Part shown: positions 44,510 to 54,001 of the stretch, in pieces
How the letters are laid out: each line of letters starts with the position of its first letter
How positions within the stretch are numbered: the stretch's first letter is position 1
Assembly: GCA_001730015.1 (NCBI GenBank)
Contig: MDLA01000133.1
Coordinates: forward strand, 24,125 to 88,124
DNA length: 64,000 bases
Source: Chromatiales bacterium (ex Bugula neritina AB1)
Lineage (GTDB): Bacteria > Pseudomonadota > Gammaproteobacteria > Granulosicoccales > Granulosicoccaceae
Reading direction: 5' to 3'
The notes under the pieces: model-generated
The model's database searches: none
Seen by the model: the letters and a program-made list of their open reading frames with translations, nothing else
Told to the model about the DNA's origin: nothing
Made by a program: the position numbers and the translations under genes

Positions 44510-46440
44510 TGATCAGCACTATTGCAGAACATCGTGGTTTTATCGTGGGCTTTATTTTTATTGCCTTGATTCTGGGTCTGATTGGCTCCTATTTGTACGG
44601 CCAGCGGCTAATACGCACAGAAAAGACGGATGCGGTTTTCGGGAACCCGGAAAGGGCATTGGGTGGCTGGCACTGGGTTATCGCCGGTGTCTCAAGTATT
44701 TTGCTGGTTTGGTTTTATTTCTCCTGGGATGCAGCGCGTTCATTTTTTCCGGATGCTGCAAATGAATTGTGTCAGGTAGCCAAGGTTGACACGGCAATCA
44801 ACCCGATGAGATCGGTTTTTCCAATCGATTCCCGCTTGTTGAAGGGAACCTCATTGCTGGCTCGTGACTCGACGCAGATCGATCTGTTGGAGCGCAATTT
44901 GGCCAAAGCGGCTTTCAGCGATTCAGAAAAAGCAGAATACGGTGCGTTGGTTTCGCGGCTACGCAGTACGTTGATCATGCTGGCAGCACCGGAAAACCTG
45001 TCAGATGAAACCGCCGAAAAGCTGGCTGATATTTCAACTCGTATGGACGTTGCCACTGCAAGGCTGGCAGATGCAACATTTCCCGGAGAACCCGACTCCG
45101 ATATGGTCGCGAAAGCGCTGGCACAGCCGGGCTGGGGCGAATCAAGTACCGAGATTCCGGATTTGCCGGTTACTCAGCGAGGGCGGAAGTTTGAAGCGCT
45201 GGCAGATGAGATCGCTGCAATTTCAAAAGATTTTATAAAAATAAAAAATACCGGCGGTTCATTCACACAGATTGTTGATGAAATCAATTCCGAGATAAAA
45301 GCCGCTAGGGCAGTGTTGAAAACCAACAGTGTATTAAGTGACGATGAAATAAAGGCCAGGGACAACTTCCTGAGGCAGATCAACAAGATTTTTAAGCGGA
45401 TTGATGATGGAACAGTGTTTCCACCAAGCGCGCTTGATGGGGTGGAAGCCTCTATTGTTCGATTTGAAGCTGAAAAATCTGCACAAAAAGGCACGCTTAA
45501 ACTCATTGACGCCATAGCCATGCCGTCGGGTACGGTAGTTGCCGGCGCAACTGCATGCAGTGAGCAAGGATCGGGTCGCTGGTTGCCGAAACCGTCCGAT
45601 ACACTCGGCACGCTGGTGAAGATTTCAGATCCGGATGTCGGGTATAAAGGCATTCCGCTGCTGTGGTACCAGCCAAAACCGCTGGCTGAAATGGTGGGTT
45701 TTCTGGTGCCGGACTGGATCGCGGATCTTGTTCCCGGGGAATATCCACGTCATAAGCCTGATGGCACGATCGACGAAAATCTGAAAACGCGGGTGCTGAA
45801 CTTTGCAACCGGAAATTTCCCTTCCATGAGTATACCGATGCCAATGGGCCATATTTGGGATTCCATACTGCGGGTGCTGGCTGGTCTGTTTTGCGGTATT
45901 TTACTCGGGGTACCCCTTGGCTTGTTTATGGGATTGTCGCGATTTGCGAAGGGATTTTTCGATCCGCTGATCGAGCTGTATCGACCGGTACCGCCATTGG
46001 CCTGGGCACCGTTGATCCTTACCATTTTTGGCATTCAGGATGACGGTAAGATATTTCTGCTATTTATGGTGGCCTTCGCCATTATGGTGATTTCAGCACG
46101 TACCGGGGCCACTGGAACACAGCTGTCCAAAATTCATGCAGCGCATTCATTGGGTGCGTCGAAACGGCAGATAATTCGCGAAGTTATCTTGCCGAACTCC
46201 CTGCCGGAAATCTTAACCGGTATTAGAATATCTATTGGTGTTTGCTGGGGTACATTGGTTGCTGCTGAAATGCTGGCGGGAACTACCGGTATAGGCTTTG
46301 TGGAAAATGTCGCGCGCAAGCAAAGCGACTACGAGATTATCTGGGTGACGATCCTGCTTCTCGGTCTGCTTGGTTTGCTTTTTGACTTGATCATGCGCTG
46401 GGTTATCCACCGCAGTATCCCGTGGAGGGGCAAAGGCTAA
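44509..46440 (+). CDS. ABC transporter permease, TauC type, with large extracytoplasmic insert
   Basis: 643 residues against about 270 in TauC. Two helices near the start (about residues 12-32 and 54-72) are followed by about 360 residues that are soluble and largely helical with charged coiled-coil-like stretches (about 115-175 and 230-330) and a conserved-looking part with two cysteines (CSEQGSGRWLPKPSDTLG). The last 195 residues are a standard permease core: FCGILLGVPLGLFMGLSR, RPVPPLAWAPLILTIFG and the EAA loop AAHSLGASKRQIIREVILPNSLPEI. No binding-protein gene adjoins. The insert might replace or recruit it; this is inference. Substrate unknown. Confidence 0.88.
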   Translation: MISTIAEHRGFIVGFIFIALILGLIGSYLYGQRLIRTEKTDAVFGNPERALGGWHWVIAGVSSILLVWFYFSWDAARSFFPDAANELCQVAKVDTAINPMRSVFPIDSRLLKGTSLLARDSTQIDLLERNLAKAAFSDSEKAEYGALVSRLRSTLIMLAAPENLSDETAEKLADISTRMDVATARLADATFPGEPDSDMVAKALAQPGWGESSTEIPDLPVTQRGRKFEALADEIAAISKDFIKIKNTGGSFTQIVDEINSEIKAARAVLKTNSVLSDDEIKARDNFLRQINKIFKRIDDGTVFPPSALDGVEASIVRFEAEKSAQKGTLKLIDAIAMPSGTVVAGATACSEQGSGRWLPKPSDTLGTLVKISDPDVGYKGIPLLWYQPKPLAEMVGFLVPDWIADLVPGEYPRHKPDGTIDENLKTRVLNFATGNFPSMSIPMPMGHIWDSILRVLAGLFCGILLGVPLGLFMGLSRFAKGFFDPLIELYRPVPPLAWAPLILTIFGIQDDGKIFLLFMVAFAIMVISARTGATGTQLSKIHAAHSLGASKRQIIREVILPNSLPEILTGIRISIGVCWGTLVAAEMLAGTTGIGFVENVARKQSDYEIIWVTILLLGLLGLLFDLIMRWVIHRSIPWRGKG

Positions 46441-46470
46441 AAATAAAACCGCAAACACTGAGTATTCGAA

Positions 46471-46500
46471 AGCGAGCAGCGTATCAAGGTGTTGCTCGCT
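46471..46500. other. Hairpin between convergent permease and TPR genes
   Basis: AGCGAGCA (46471-46478) and TGCTCGCT (46493-46500) pair perfectly over 8 bp around a 14-base loop, 31 bp after the permease stop. There is no T-run on either side, so a terminator role is only possible, not shown. Confidence 0.4.
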
Positions 46501-46530
46501 GGAATCACAGGTAACCGGTTGCGTGATTTG

Positions 46531-47082
46531 TTAAATAGTCACGCCCAATTTCTGCTCAAGATCTTTGATGCTTTTTGCAGCACCCATGTTTTTGGGTGAA
46601 ATTTGCAGAACCCGCTCAAACGCATGAATAGCTCTTTCGTTGTCGCCGACCTGAAGCATAATTAATCCGATACCAGAGATCGCGCCGAAATGACGCGGCT
46701 CAAGGATGAGTGTTTGCTCGATATCGGCCAATGACTGTTCGTAGTCTCCAAGCAGGTAGTGAACCGTTGCTCGCCGATTCCACGCTTCTGCAAAATCCGG
46801 TTGTTTTTTAACCAGATTGTTAAGAAGATTAAGAGCAATGGTATATCGGCCGGAGCTCATGGCGTCGACTGCGGAAGCCATATAATCGCCTCCCTCTGCG
46901 TCGCTCCGCTCATACCATTTCTTCCATATTTCAGTCTCAATCATGATGGCCTGCTGCGGGCTATCTGCTGCTTTGAGCTGGCCGAAAAGCGCTGGCAGGT
47001 CATCGTTTTTTTGATCGCTGATTGAATAAGGACTGACCAGCATGGCCAATACAGCAAACACAAGCGCGTAGTACTTGTTCAT
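46531..47082 (-). CDS. Exported TPR-repeat protein
   Basis: 183 residues from the ATG at 47082, which has GGGGAGA seven bases before it. Signal peptide (residues about 1-22). From about residue 80 at least three TPR units are visible (SGRYTIALNLLNNLVKKQPDFAEAWNRRA, LGDYEQSLADIEQTLILEPRHFGA, VGDNERAIHAFERVLQISPKNMGA). It would mediate protein contacts in the periplasm. Convergent with the TauC-type gene. Confidence 0.85.
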   Translation of the reverse strand: MNKYYALVFAVLAMLVSPYSISDQKNDDLPALFGQLKAADSPQQAIMIETEIWKKWYERSDAEGGDYMASAVDAMSSGRYTIALNLLNNLVKKQPDFAEAWNRRATVHYLLGDYEQSLADIEQTLILEPRHFGAISGIGLIMLQVGDNERAIHAFERVLQISPKNMGAAKSIKDLEQKLGVTI

Positions 47083-47282
47083 CTGTTCTCTCCCCGAGAA
47101 TGCCATCGACAGGTAGCAGGAGGCAGCCATTAATGACTCTCGTCATATAGGTTGTCGTCCGCAAATCCGGCAAATTTATGAATTGGCTAACATATTTTCG
47201 CTTTGCGTGCAAGTTTGAGACGCACTAAGCCAGTAGGAATCAGTAAATTTATATATTACTGAGACTGAAAGTCTTGTTTAAG

Positions 47283-48296
47283 TTAAAAGCGATTGGTTTG
47301 CTGATACTGATTGATTAGTATTTCACTTGCGACTACCGGTGTAACTTTGCCTGTTATCACCTGGGTTCTCAGTTGATCGAGCTTGTCGGCAACCTCTTTA
47401 TTGCTGTGGAAATTGCTGAGTAGTCGGTGTCTTAGTGTGCTGTCGAGCCAGTCGAGTGATTGCTGTTGCCGATTCTCCTTGAAAAGGCCACTGTCATGTG
47501 CAATTTGCTGATGCTTCAATATTGACAGCCATACCTCGGTTAGCCCCTGGTTGAGGATCGCGCTGCAATTGAGAACCGGTGGCTGCCATTTGTCTGACGG
47601 CGGAAATAACGTACGGATAGCGTGTGTGTAGTCGTTTTTTGCCGTTTGAGCTTTATGGAGATTATCGCCGTCGGATTTGTTGATAACAATCATGTCGGCC
47701 ACTTCCATCAAGCCGCGCTTGATTCCCTGCAGATCATCTCCGGCTCCTGGCAACATAAGTAGCAGGAAAAAATCCACCATTGTAGAAACGCTGGTCTCTG
47801 ACTGGCCGACACCAACTGTTTCAACAATGATTACGTCAAAACCCGCGGCTTCGCACAGTAGTATGCTCTCTCGTGTTACGCGATTTACGCCGCCCAGAGT
47901 GCCCGAGGTTGGTGATGGTCTGACAAACGCATCAGCATGAATACTTAGGGATTGCATGCGTGTTTTGTCGCCTAGAATGCTGCCTCCGGTTCGCTGACTG
48001 GTTGGATCAATAGCCAGCACCGCCACCTTTTTTTTTTCGTTTAGTAGGTTTTGTCCGAAGGCTTCTATAAATGTACTCTTGCCAACACCGGGCACGCCGG
48101 AGAGGCCGATCCGTATAGAGTTACCCGTGTAGGGTAAAAGCTGTTGGATCAGTTGCTGTGCTTGTTGCTGATGACTGTGGTTGGTTGACTCGATCAGGGT
48201 TACCGCTCGCCCCAGACTGGCTCGATTTCCCGATCGTACGCCATGGGCGAGATCGTCGACGGAAATTACTCGCCGTTTCGGAAGGTTCGGTTTCAT
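47283..48296 (-). CDS. meaB: MeaB/ArgK-type GTPase of methylmalonyl-CoA mutase
   Basis: 337 residues from the ATG at 48296, 37 bp after the mutB stop. G-protein chaperone that protects and reloads the B12-dependent mutase. P-loop GLSGVPGVGKSTF near residues 63-75, then LAIDPTSQRTGGSILGDKTRM, DVIIVETVGVGQSE (G3) and VINKSDGDN (G4). The frame can be extended to 48446, inside mutB, but the family start is at MKPNLPKRRV. Third gene of the mutA-mutB-meaB operon. Confidence 0.94.
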   Translation of the reverse strand: MKPNLPKRRVISVDDLAHGVRSGNRASLGRAVTLIESTNHSHQQQAQQLIQQLLPYTGNSIRIGLSGVPGVGKSTFIEAFGQNLLNEKKKVAVLAIDPTSQRTGGSILGDKTRMQSLSIHADAFVRPSPTSGTLGGVNRVTRESILLCEAAGFDVIIVETVGVGQSETSVSTMVDFFLLLMLPGAGDDLQGIKRGLMEVADMIVINKSDGDNLHKAQTAKNDYTHAIRTLFPPSDKWQPPVLNCSAILNQGLTEVWLSILKHQQIAHDSGLFKENRQQQSLDWLDSTLRHRLLSNFHSNKEVADKLDQLRTQVITGKVTPVVASEILINQYQQTNRF

Positions 48297-48333
48297 CTCT
48301 ATATAAGTTAGTTGTATTTTGTTTTGAGGCGGG

Positions 48334-50490
48334 CTAAGCGTTTGCCTCATTAAAACCCAGGCTCTCGCACAGTTGGCGCAGCAGCGCTTCTGCGGCAACG
48401 CTGATGACGGTTCCCGGTGGAAAAATAGCTGCCGCTCCGGCTTCATAGAGAGCTGCGAAATCGTCGGGCGGAATCACCCCGCCAATTGCCACCAGAATGT
48501 CTTCGCGTTCGAGCTCCGTGAGCGCTTCACGCAGGTCGGGTAACAGGGTCAGGTGGCCGGCAGCTAGAGAGCTGGCACCAATGATATGCACGTCATTTTC
48601 GATTGCCTGTCTAGCCACTTCCTGTGGTGTTTGAAACAGCGGGCCTATGTCGACATCAAAGCCCAGATCGGCAAACGCGCTGGCGATAACCTTCTGCCCG
48701 CGGTCATGTCCGTCCTGGCCCATCTTTGCCACCAGAATACGTGGTCGCCGGCCTTCCTCGCGGGTGAAATAGTCAACCAGTTGCTTGAGCTTATCCAATG
48801 ACACGCCGCCTCGATTGAGTTCTTCGCGGTAGACGCCGCGAATCGCTGTGATTTGGGCCTGATGTCTGCCAAATACCCGTTCCAGAGCGTCGGTCATTTC
48901 CCCGACCGTAGCGCAGGCGCGTGCAGCGGCTATAGATTTTTCCAGCAGATTACCCTGGCCATTGCGTGCACACTCCTCTAACTCCAGAAGAGTCTTTCGG
49001 GTGGCGTTTTCATCACGTTCGCGACGCAGTTGCTGTAGCTGAGCGATTTGTTGTGCGCGCACGGCAGAATTATCTACTTTAAGTACTTCGACAGTATCTT
49101 CATCCGTCGATTGATATTTATTGACGCCGACAACTGTTTGTGAGGAAGAGTCGATACGTGCCTGCGTGCTGGCGGCAGCTTCCTCGATTCGCATTTTCGG
49201 TATGCCAGCCTCAATTGCTTTTGCCATGCCGCCGGACGCTTCTATTTCCCTGATGTGCTGCCAGGCTTTGTCTGCCAGTTCATGGGTGAGAGTTTCGATG
49301 AAATAACTGCCTCCCCAGGGATCAATACTGCGATTGGTGCCACTTTCCAGTTGCAGGAAAAGCTGAGTGTTGCGCGCAATACGTGCGGAAAAATCGGTGG
49401 GCAATGCCAGTGCTTCGTCCAGTGCGTTGGTGTGCAGTGACTGTGTATGCCCTTGAGTTGCTGCCATGGCTTCTATACAGGTACGAACGACGTTGTTATA
49501 GATATCTTGTGCGGTCAGACTCCAGCCCGAGGTCTGGCAATGTGTTCGAAGGCATAGAGATTTCTGGTTTTCCGGTTTGAATGGTGCGACAAGATGTGAC
49601 CAGAGCAAACGGGCGGCACGCAGTTTTGCGACTTCCATATAGAAATTCATGCCGATTGCCCAGAAAAAAGAGAGCCTCGGTGCGAAGTGATCGACGTCAA
49701 GTCCGGCTTCGATTCCGGCACGCAGATACTCAACGCCATCTGCCAGAGTATAAGCAAGTTCCAGGTCGGCGGTCGCACCAGCTTCCTGCATGTGGTAGCC
49801 CGAAATGCTGATACTGTTGAAACGCGGCATATGTTCAGATGTATAGGCGAAAATATCAGAAATTATCCGCATTGAAGGTGCTGGCGGAAATATATAGGTA
49901 TTTCGCACCATGAACTCTTTCAGGATATCGTTCTGTATGGTGCCTGATAGATCAGCGGTACTAACTCCCTGTTCTCCGGCTGCGGCTATATACAACGCCA
50001 TTACTGGCAATACGGCTCCATTCATCGTCATCGAGACACTCATTTTATCGAGTGGAATGCCATCGAAAAGTGTTCTCATGTCGATGATTGAGTCTATTGC
50101 AACCCCGGCCATACCGACATCACTTTTCACTCGCGGGTGATCGGAATCGTAGCCCCGGTGAGTGGCCAGATCAAAGGCAATAGAAAGTCCTTTTTGGCCG
50201 GCAGCTAGGTTCCGTCTATAAAAGGCGTTACTCTCTTTGGCGGTAGAGAACCCGGCATACTGGCGAATGGTCCATGGTCTGTTAACGTACATGGACGGGT
50301 AGGGGCCTCGTGCAAACGGAGCAATTCCCGGCCATGTGTGGGTAAACGGCAGCTCGCTGGTATCCGCCGTTGTGTAGTGCGAGCGGAAGTCAATTTGTTC
50401 CGGAGTGCTGTGCGTGGGCGTTGCCTCCTCTATTTTCGTTGCGGGAAAATTCTGCAGTGCAATGTCGGAGAAATCTGGAACAGCGCCCAT
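48334..50490 (-). CDS. mutB: Methylmalonyl-CoA mutase, large (alpha) subunit
   Basis: 718 residues, close to E. coli Sbm (714). Interconverts methylmalonyl-CoA and succinyl-CoA, using adenosylcobalamin, in propionate use. Substrate barrel with [42 protein letters not shown] and [30 protein letters not shown]-terminal B12 domain with base-off motif GQDGHDRG (His595) and [14 protein letters not shown]. The gene starts 1 bp after the mutA stop, so they are translationally linked. It is followed by meaB. Confidence 0.97.
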   Translation of the reverse strand: MGAVPDFSDIALQNFPATKIEEATPTHSTPEQIDFRSHYTTADTSELPFTHTWPGIAPFARGPYPSMYVNRPWTIRQYAGFSTAKESNAFYRRNLAAGQKGLSIAFDLATHRGYDSDHPRVKSDVGMAGVAIDSIIDMRTLFDGIPLDKMSVSMTMNGAVLPVMALYIAAAGEQGVSTADLSGTIQNDILKEFMVRNTYIFPPAPSMRIISDIFAYTSEHMPRFNSISISGYHMQEAGATADLELAYTLADGVEYLRAGIEAGLDVDHFAPRLSFFWAIGMNFYMEVAKLRAARLLWSHLVAPFKPENQKSLCLRTHCQTSGWSLTAQDIYNNVVRTCIEAMAATQGHTQSLHTNALDEALALPTDFSARIARNTQLFLQLESGTNRSIDPWGGSYFIETLTHELADKAWQHIREIEASGGMAKAIEAGIPKMRIEEAAASTQARIDSSSQTVVGVNKYQSTDEDTVEVLKVDNSAVRAQQIAQLQQLRRERDENATRKTLLELEECARNGQGNLLEKSIAAARACATVGEMTDALERVFGRHQAQITAIRGVYREELNRGGVSLDKLKQLVDYFTREEGRRPRILVAKMGQDGHDRGQKVIASAFADLGFDVDIGPLFQTPQEVARQAIENDVHIIGASSLAAGHLTLLPDLREALTELEREDILVAIGGVIPPDDFAALYEAGAAAIFPPGTVISVAAEALLRQLCESLGFNEANA

Positions 50491-50491
50491 G

Positions 50492-52441
50492 TTATATCTC
50501 CACCAGAATATCGAGTGCGCGGTTAAGTAATTCTACTTTGTTGCACCTTGTGTGTATCTGTTGCGTCATGCCGTTGTCCTGCAGTTGTGCTTCCAGTTTA
50601 CCTGCAAACCCTGCCAGCCAGATTTCACTGTCACTGGAGGCTGATAACGCTTTGCATGTTTCGACCCCAGCTGTTGCGTATTGCCTGTTTGACGAACATA
50701 AAACTATTAACCGTGAACCAGCGAGGTGAAGATCGGTTAGATCATCAGCTGAACGGGTTTCACTGTTAATACCAGCGACTGCAAAAAAATTACGGCTGTA
50801 AAGCAGACGCGCTGTATAGTCCGAAGCGTTACCTAGTGTGATCAGCTGCACACAAGGAGGAGCACCGGTTTGGCGTTCGTACTGCTGGCTTCTCGCCACC
50901 ATAGATTCAAAAACTCCGGCATCCCGAAACTGCGACACAGCAGGAGCGGTAACGGAATGATTATGAATCGGATGAGACCAGTTCCTGCAAGTGTCGCCAT
51001 CGAGTAGTGCAGTGACTTTGTCCGCTTGTGTTGCAGGCGTTGCCGTACTTGTAGTGCCTGCACTCGATTCCGGCTGTGAAGATTTATAGATACTGTCTGT
51101 GTTTTCAGAGGGAAGTTGATCATCGAGATCAGGGTATTCTGTTACGCCGACAATAGCGGTATCTCCCAGTGCTAGTGCTTGCTGACGTGTTTCGCGTTTC
51201 TCTGCGACTAGTCGACTGATCAAGCCAGATTGCAATGATGCCCACATACCACCTTGCTGTTCTATAGTCTGAAAAACTGCCCAGGCTTTGGCTGATAGCT
51301 GTTGCGTCATTTGTTCAATGAAACCGGAGCCCCGAAGTGGATCTGCTACAGCACGGATATGCGATTCTTCCAGCAGCATCAGTTGAGTATTGCGTGCAAT
51401 GCGTTGTCCCAGTCTTGATTGCTCAGGAAGGTTGGCGTCGTAAGCTGCAGCCATAAAACCGGAAGCGCCGCCTATCATCGCAGCAAATGCCTGTGAAGTG
51501 ACCCGGAGTATATTTACCCAGGGGTCGCGAACACTCAGGCTTCGTTTACCGGATTGCGAGTCAAGCTGGAAAGATATTTCGCTGGTTTGAGCTTCGCAGT
51601 GACTGAGTACCTGGAGCCACAGCACACGTGCTGCGCGAAGCTTTGCAATTGAAAGAAAAAAATCGGAGTCGAGAGCAAAACGCCACGTTATTTGCCCGAT
51701 GGCATCGTTGATATCCAGGCCCGCCGAGGTGAGATCACGTAAGTATTCGGTGCCGGTTGCCAGTGCGAAACCGAGCTCCTGTGCTTCGGAAGCGCCGCCG
51801 TTGTGGTAAGGGGATGTGTCGACACACAAACTACGCACGTTTGGCAGGTGCTTGTGCGTATGGCAGGCGAGTTCTCCGAGCGTTTGACGATAATACGCTT
51901 GTGTTCCGTTAATTTTGCCATTGAGTGCCAGTGCGGCCAGCGGGTCTATATTAAACCCGCCAGAGATTGTTTCCGCTGGTAACGAGCGGCTACGCCATAG
52001 CGCTTCCAGCACTGCTGCCTGGTTGAGATTGTTCGCGGACGGCGCCAGGGACAGTTGAATCATCTCGGGATATACATCTGTCAACAGCTGATCGAGCTTG
52101 CCGAGGTTATCGCAACTTGCGTCGAGTTCAATTGCCGTTACACCACCGGACAAGGTATCGAGGATTTCAGTGTTGAGTGTGCTGAGTTCACCGCTTGTCC
52201 AGTCCTTCGGACAAAAGCTCTGGGCTATATGCCAGTTTTTCTGATCAGCATTGAGCGGCGTGGGCGTCGTGCTCTGATGGTAGAGCGGGCTAATTTCAAT
52301 TTGGTCGAGTGTTGTTGAGATGAGTTCGTCTTCGAACCGCTGTCCACTCAGTGTTTTCTCGATGGCATCTCGCCATTGCTGCTCGACAACAGTTTCGTTG
52401 ATAGGTCTGAATGGTGAATTCTCGTACCAGGTTTCCTGCAT
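50492..52441 (-). CDS. mutA: Methylmalonyl-CoA mutase, small (beta) subunit
   Basis: 649 residues. Homologous to the large subunit but non-catalytic; the B12-binding DxHxxG motif is absent from its C-terminal domain (the corresponding region reads [22 protein letters not shown]). Shared features: SALRTPNxx-like barrel strands, [33 protein letters not shown]. It forms the structural half of the heterodimer as in Propionibacterium-type enzymes. ATG with CGGGA before it. Leading gene of the operon. Confidence 0.93.
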   Translation of the reverse strand: MQETWYENSPFRPINETVVEQQWRDAIEKTLSGQRFEDELISTTLDQIEISPLYHQSTTPTPLNADQKNWHIAQSFCPKDWTSGELSTLNTEILDTLSGGVTAIELDASCDNLGKLDQLLTDVYPEMIQLSLAPSANNLNQAAVLEALWRSRSLPAETISGGFNIDPLAALALNGKINGTQAYYRQTLGELACHTHKHLPNVRSLCVDTSPYHNGGASEAQELGFALATGTEYLRDLTSAGLDINDAIGQITWRFALDSDFFLSIAKLRAARVLWLQVLSHCEAQTSEISFQLDSQSGKRSLSVRDPWVNILRVTSQAFAAMIGGASGFMAAAYDANLPEQSRLGQRIARNTQLMLLEESHIRAVADPLRGSGFIEQMTQQLSAKAWAVFQTIEQQGGMWASLQSGLISRLVAEKRETRQQALALGDTAIVGVTEYPDLDDQLPSENTDSIYKSSQPESSAGTTSTATPATQADKVTALLDGDTCRNWSHPIHNHSVTAPAVSQFRDAGVFESMVARSQQYERQTGAPPCVQLITLGNASDYTARLLYSRNFFAVAGINSETRSADDLTDLHLAGSRLIVLCSSNRQYATAGVETCKALSASSDSEIWLAGFAGKLEAQLQDNGMTQQIHTRCNKVELLNRALDILVEI

Positions 52442-52483
52442 TTCTATTTCCCGGTTGTTGGCTTATAACTGGCCATGGTAATG

Positions 52484-53074
52484 CTAGCGGTCCGGCAGTA
52501 TCAGTTTGTCGCTTAGAAAATGCTCCGGATTCCTGTTGAAGCTCAGCATTGTATCCAGCAGATCGTCGGGGGTGCTGTTGTGCAGTAAGTTATTGCAATG
52601 CTGAACACGTAAAAACTGCTCTTCGACCGTGTGTGACAGAAACGCCAGCAGCTTGTCAAAGAAGTGGTTGACATTCAGTATCCCTGTGGCCTTGCTGTGC
52701 AGGCCGAGTTGCTGCCACGTGCAGATCTCAATAAGTTCTTCCAGAGTACCTATCCCGCCGGGTAACGCTACAAATCCATCTGACATATCGGCCATTTTAG
52801 CTTTGCGTTCATGCATGTCTGCGACCACAAATAATTCAGTCAAACCCTTGTGGCTGATTTCAAGCCCCTGCAGGTGCTCGGGAATTACCCCATAGGCTTT
52901 TCCGCCATGTCGGAGTACTGAGTCGGCTATTGCGCCCATTACCCCGATACTGGCGCCTCCGTATACCAGATCGATTCCACGTGACGTCATCGCCCGCCCA
53001 AGATCGTTGGCGGCGTCGAGATAGGTATTGCCTGTGCCCGAACTCGATCCACAAAACACACATAGGCGATTCAA
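52484..53074 (-). CDS. LOG-family nucleoside 5'-monophosphate phosphoribohydrolase
   Basis: 196 residues from TTG with AGGAG nine bases before it. Members release the base from cytokinin-type or other nucleotides. Motifs: CVFCGSSSGTGNTY at the start, VYGGASIGVMGAIAD and ALPGGIGTLEELIEI (PGGxGTxxE). It was often annotated as lysine decarboxylase, which the motif set does not support. The mutA start lies 42 bp downstream, so they may share a transcript. Confidence 0.92.
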   Translation of the reverse strand: MNRLCVFCGSSSGTGNTYLDAANDLGRAMTSRGIDLVYGGASIGVMGAIADSVLRHGGKAYGVIPEHLQGLEISHKGLTELFVVADMHERKAKMADMSDGFVALPGGIGTLEELIEICTWQQLGLHSKATGILNVNHFFDKLLAFLSHTVEEQFLRVQHCNNLLHNSTPDDLLDTMLSFNRNPEHFLSDKLILPDR

Positions 53075-53169
53075 GGTTATAGCTCCTGGATTGGTAACAA
53101 ATTTAGTGAGATAGCCGGTTGCTGAAATCCTGAACCTTTATAAAGCGCAAAGGCAGGGGTAGCAGACGG

Positions 53170-53769
53170 TTATGATGACTGACTTGAAGAGAGCAATGCA
53201 AGTGCGACGACTGCAAGCATTGATGAGGCCATGATAACGTTTATTGAACGCTGTGTTTTCGCACTCAGGGCCAGGCTTTTCAGTTTGATCCCCGCAGTTA
53301 GCCATAGCAGGTGAATGGGTATCCAGATGGCGTTTATGATGATGAATTTTACAATGGTTTCCAGCAGCAGGTTGTCGGCCATGAAGGCATACCCGGAAAA
53401 CAGCGTGGTATTGACGACGTAGGCTTTAGGATTAATCGTTTGCAAAATTATACCGGCGACGATACCGGGATCTTTTTGCGTATCAATGAAGCCTATTTTG
53501 GAGCCGGATGTTGCAATACGAAACGCAAGCAACAGCAGATACAATGCGGAGCACAGCAGCAGTAGCTGTCGCAACCACGGTATCGAAAACACAATTACTG
53601 AAACGCCCGACACGACAGCCAGTGCCACAAGGTTTGTGCCAATAAAAAGTCCGATCAGATAGCGAATTCCTGCTCGCCGGCCAAATGCGGCACCTACACC
53701 AGCTGTGGATAACACGCCAGGGCCCGGCGTAATTAACAATAGAAAAACAGAAAAAATAAAATAAGTCAT
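53170..53769 (-). CDS. LysE/RhtB-family exporter
   Basis: 199 residues from MTYFIFSVFLLLITPGPGVL; starts at 53784 and further upstream to 53898 are possible but lack signals. Five or six helices. The LITPGPGV loop near residue 15 and FGRRAGIRYLIG with the later TINPKAY are the LysE signature. Usually exports amino acids; the substrate here is unknown. It is 95 bp upstream of the LOG gene on the same strand. Confidence 0.9.
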   Translation of the reverse strand: MTYFIFSVFLLLITPGPGVLSTAGVGAAFGRRAGIRYLIGLFIGTNLVALAVVSGVSVIVFSIPWLRQLLLLCSALYLLLLAFRIATSGSKIGFIDTQKDPGIVAGIILQTINPKAYVVNTTLFSGYAFMADNLLLETIVKFIIINAIWIPIHLLWLTAGIKLKSLALSAKTQRSINVIMASSMLAVVALALLSSSQSS

Positions 53770-54001
53770 AACCGGTACGGGCATTCGTCGGTGAGCTGGT
53801 CGCGCCGGGCGCGAAGCGGGATTTGAAAATAAAAAAGGAAATTCGAGCTGGCATGGGCCAGAGTGTGAAACCGGCACTACAGAGCAAATTACAGCCAAAG
53901 ATTAATGCTTTGAAACAAAAAGTGCTCGAATTGCACGACTTATGCACTTTATCTAAACCCGTGTCTACCGATAAAACGGTATTAAGCTGAATCTGGATCT
54001 T

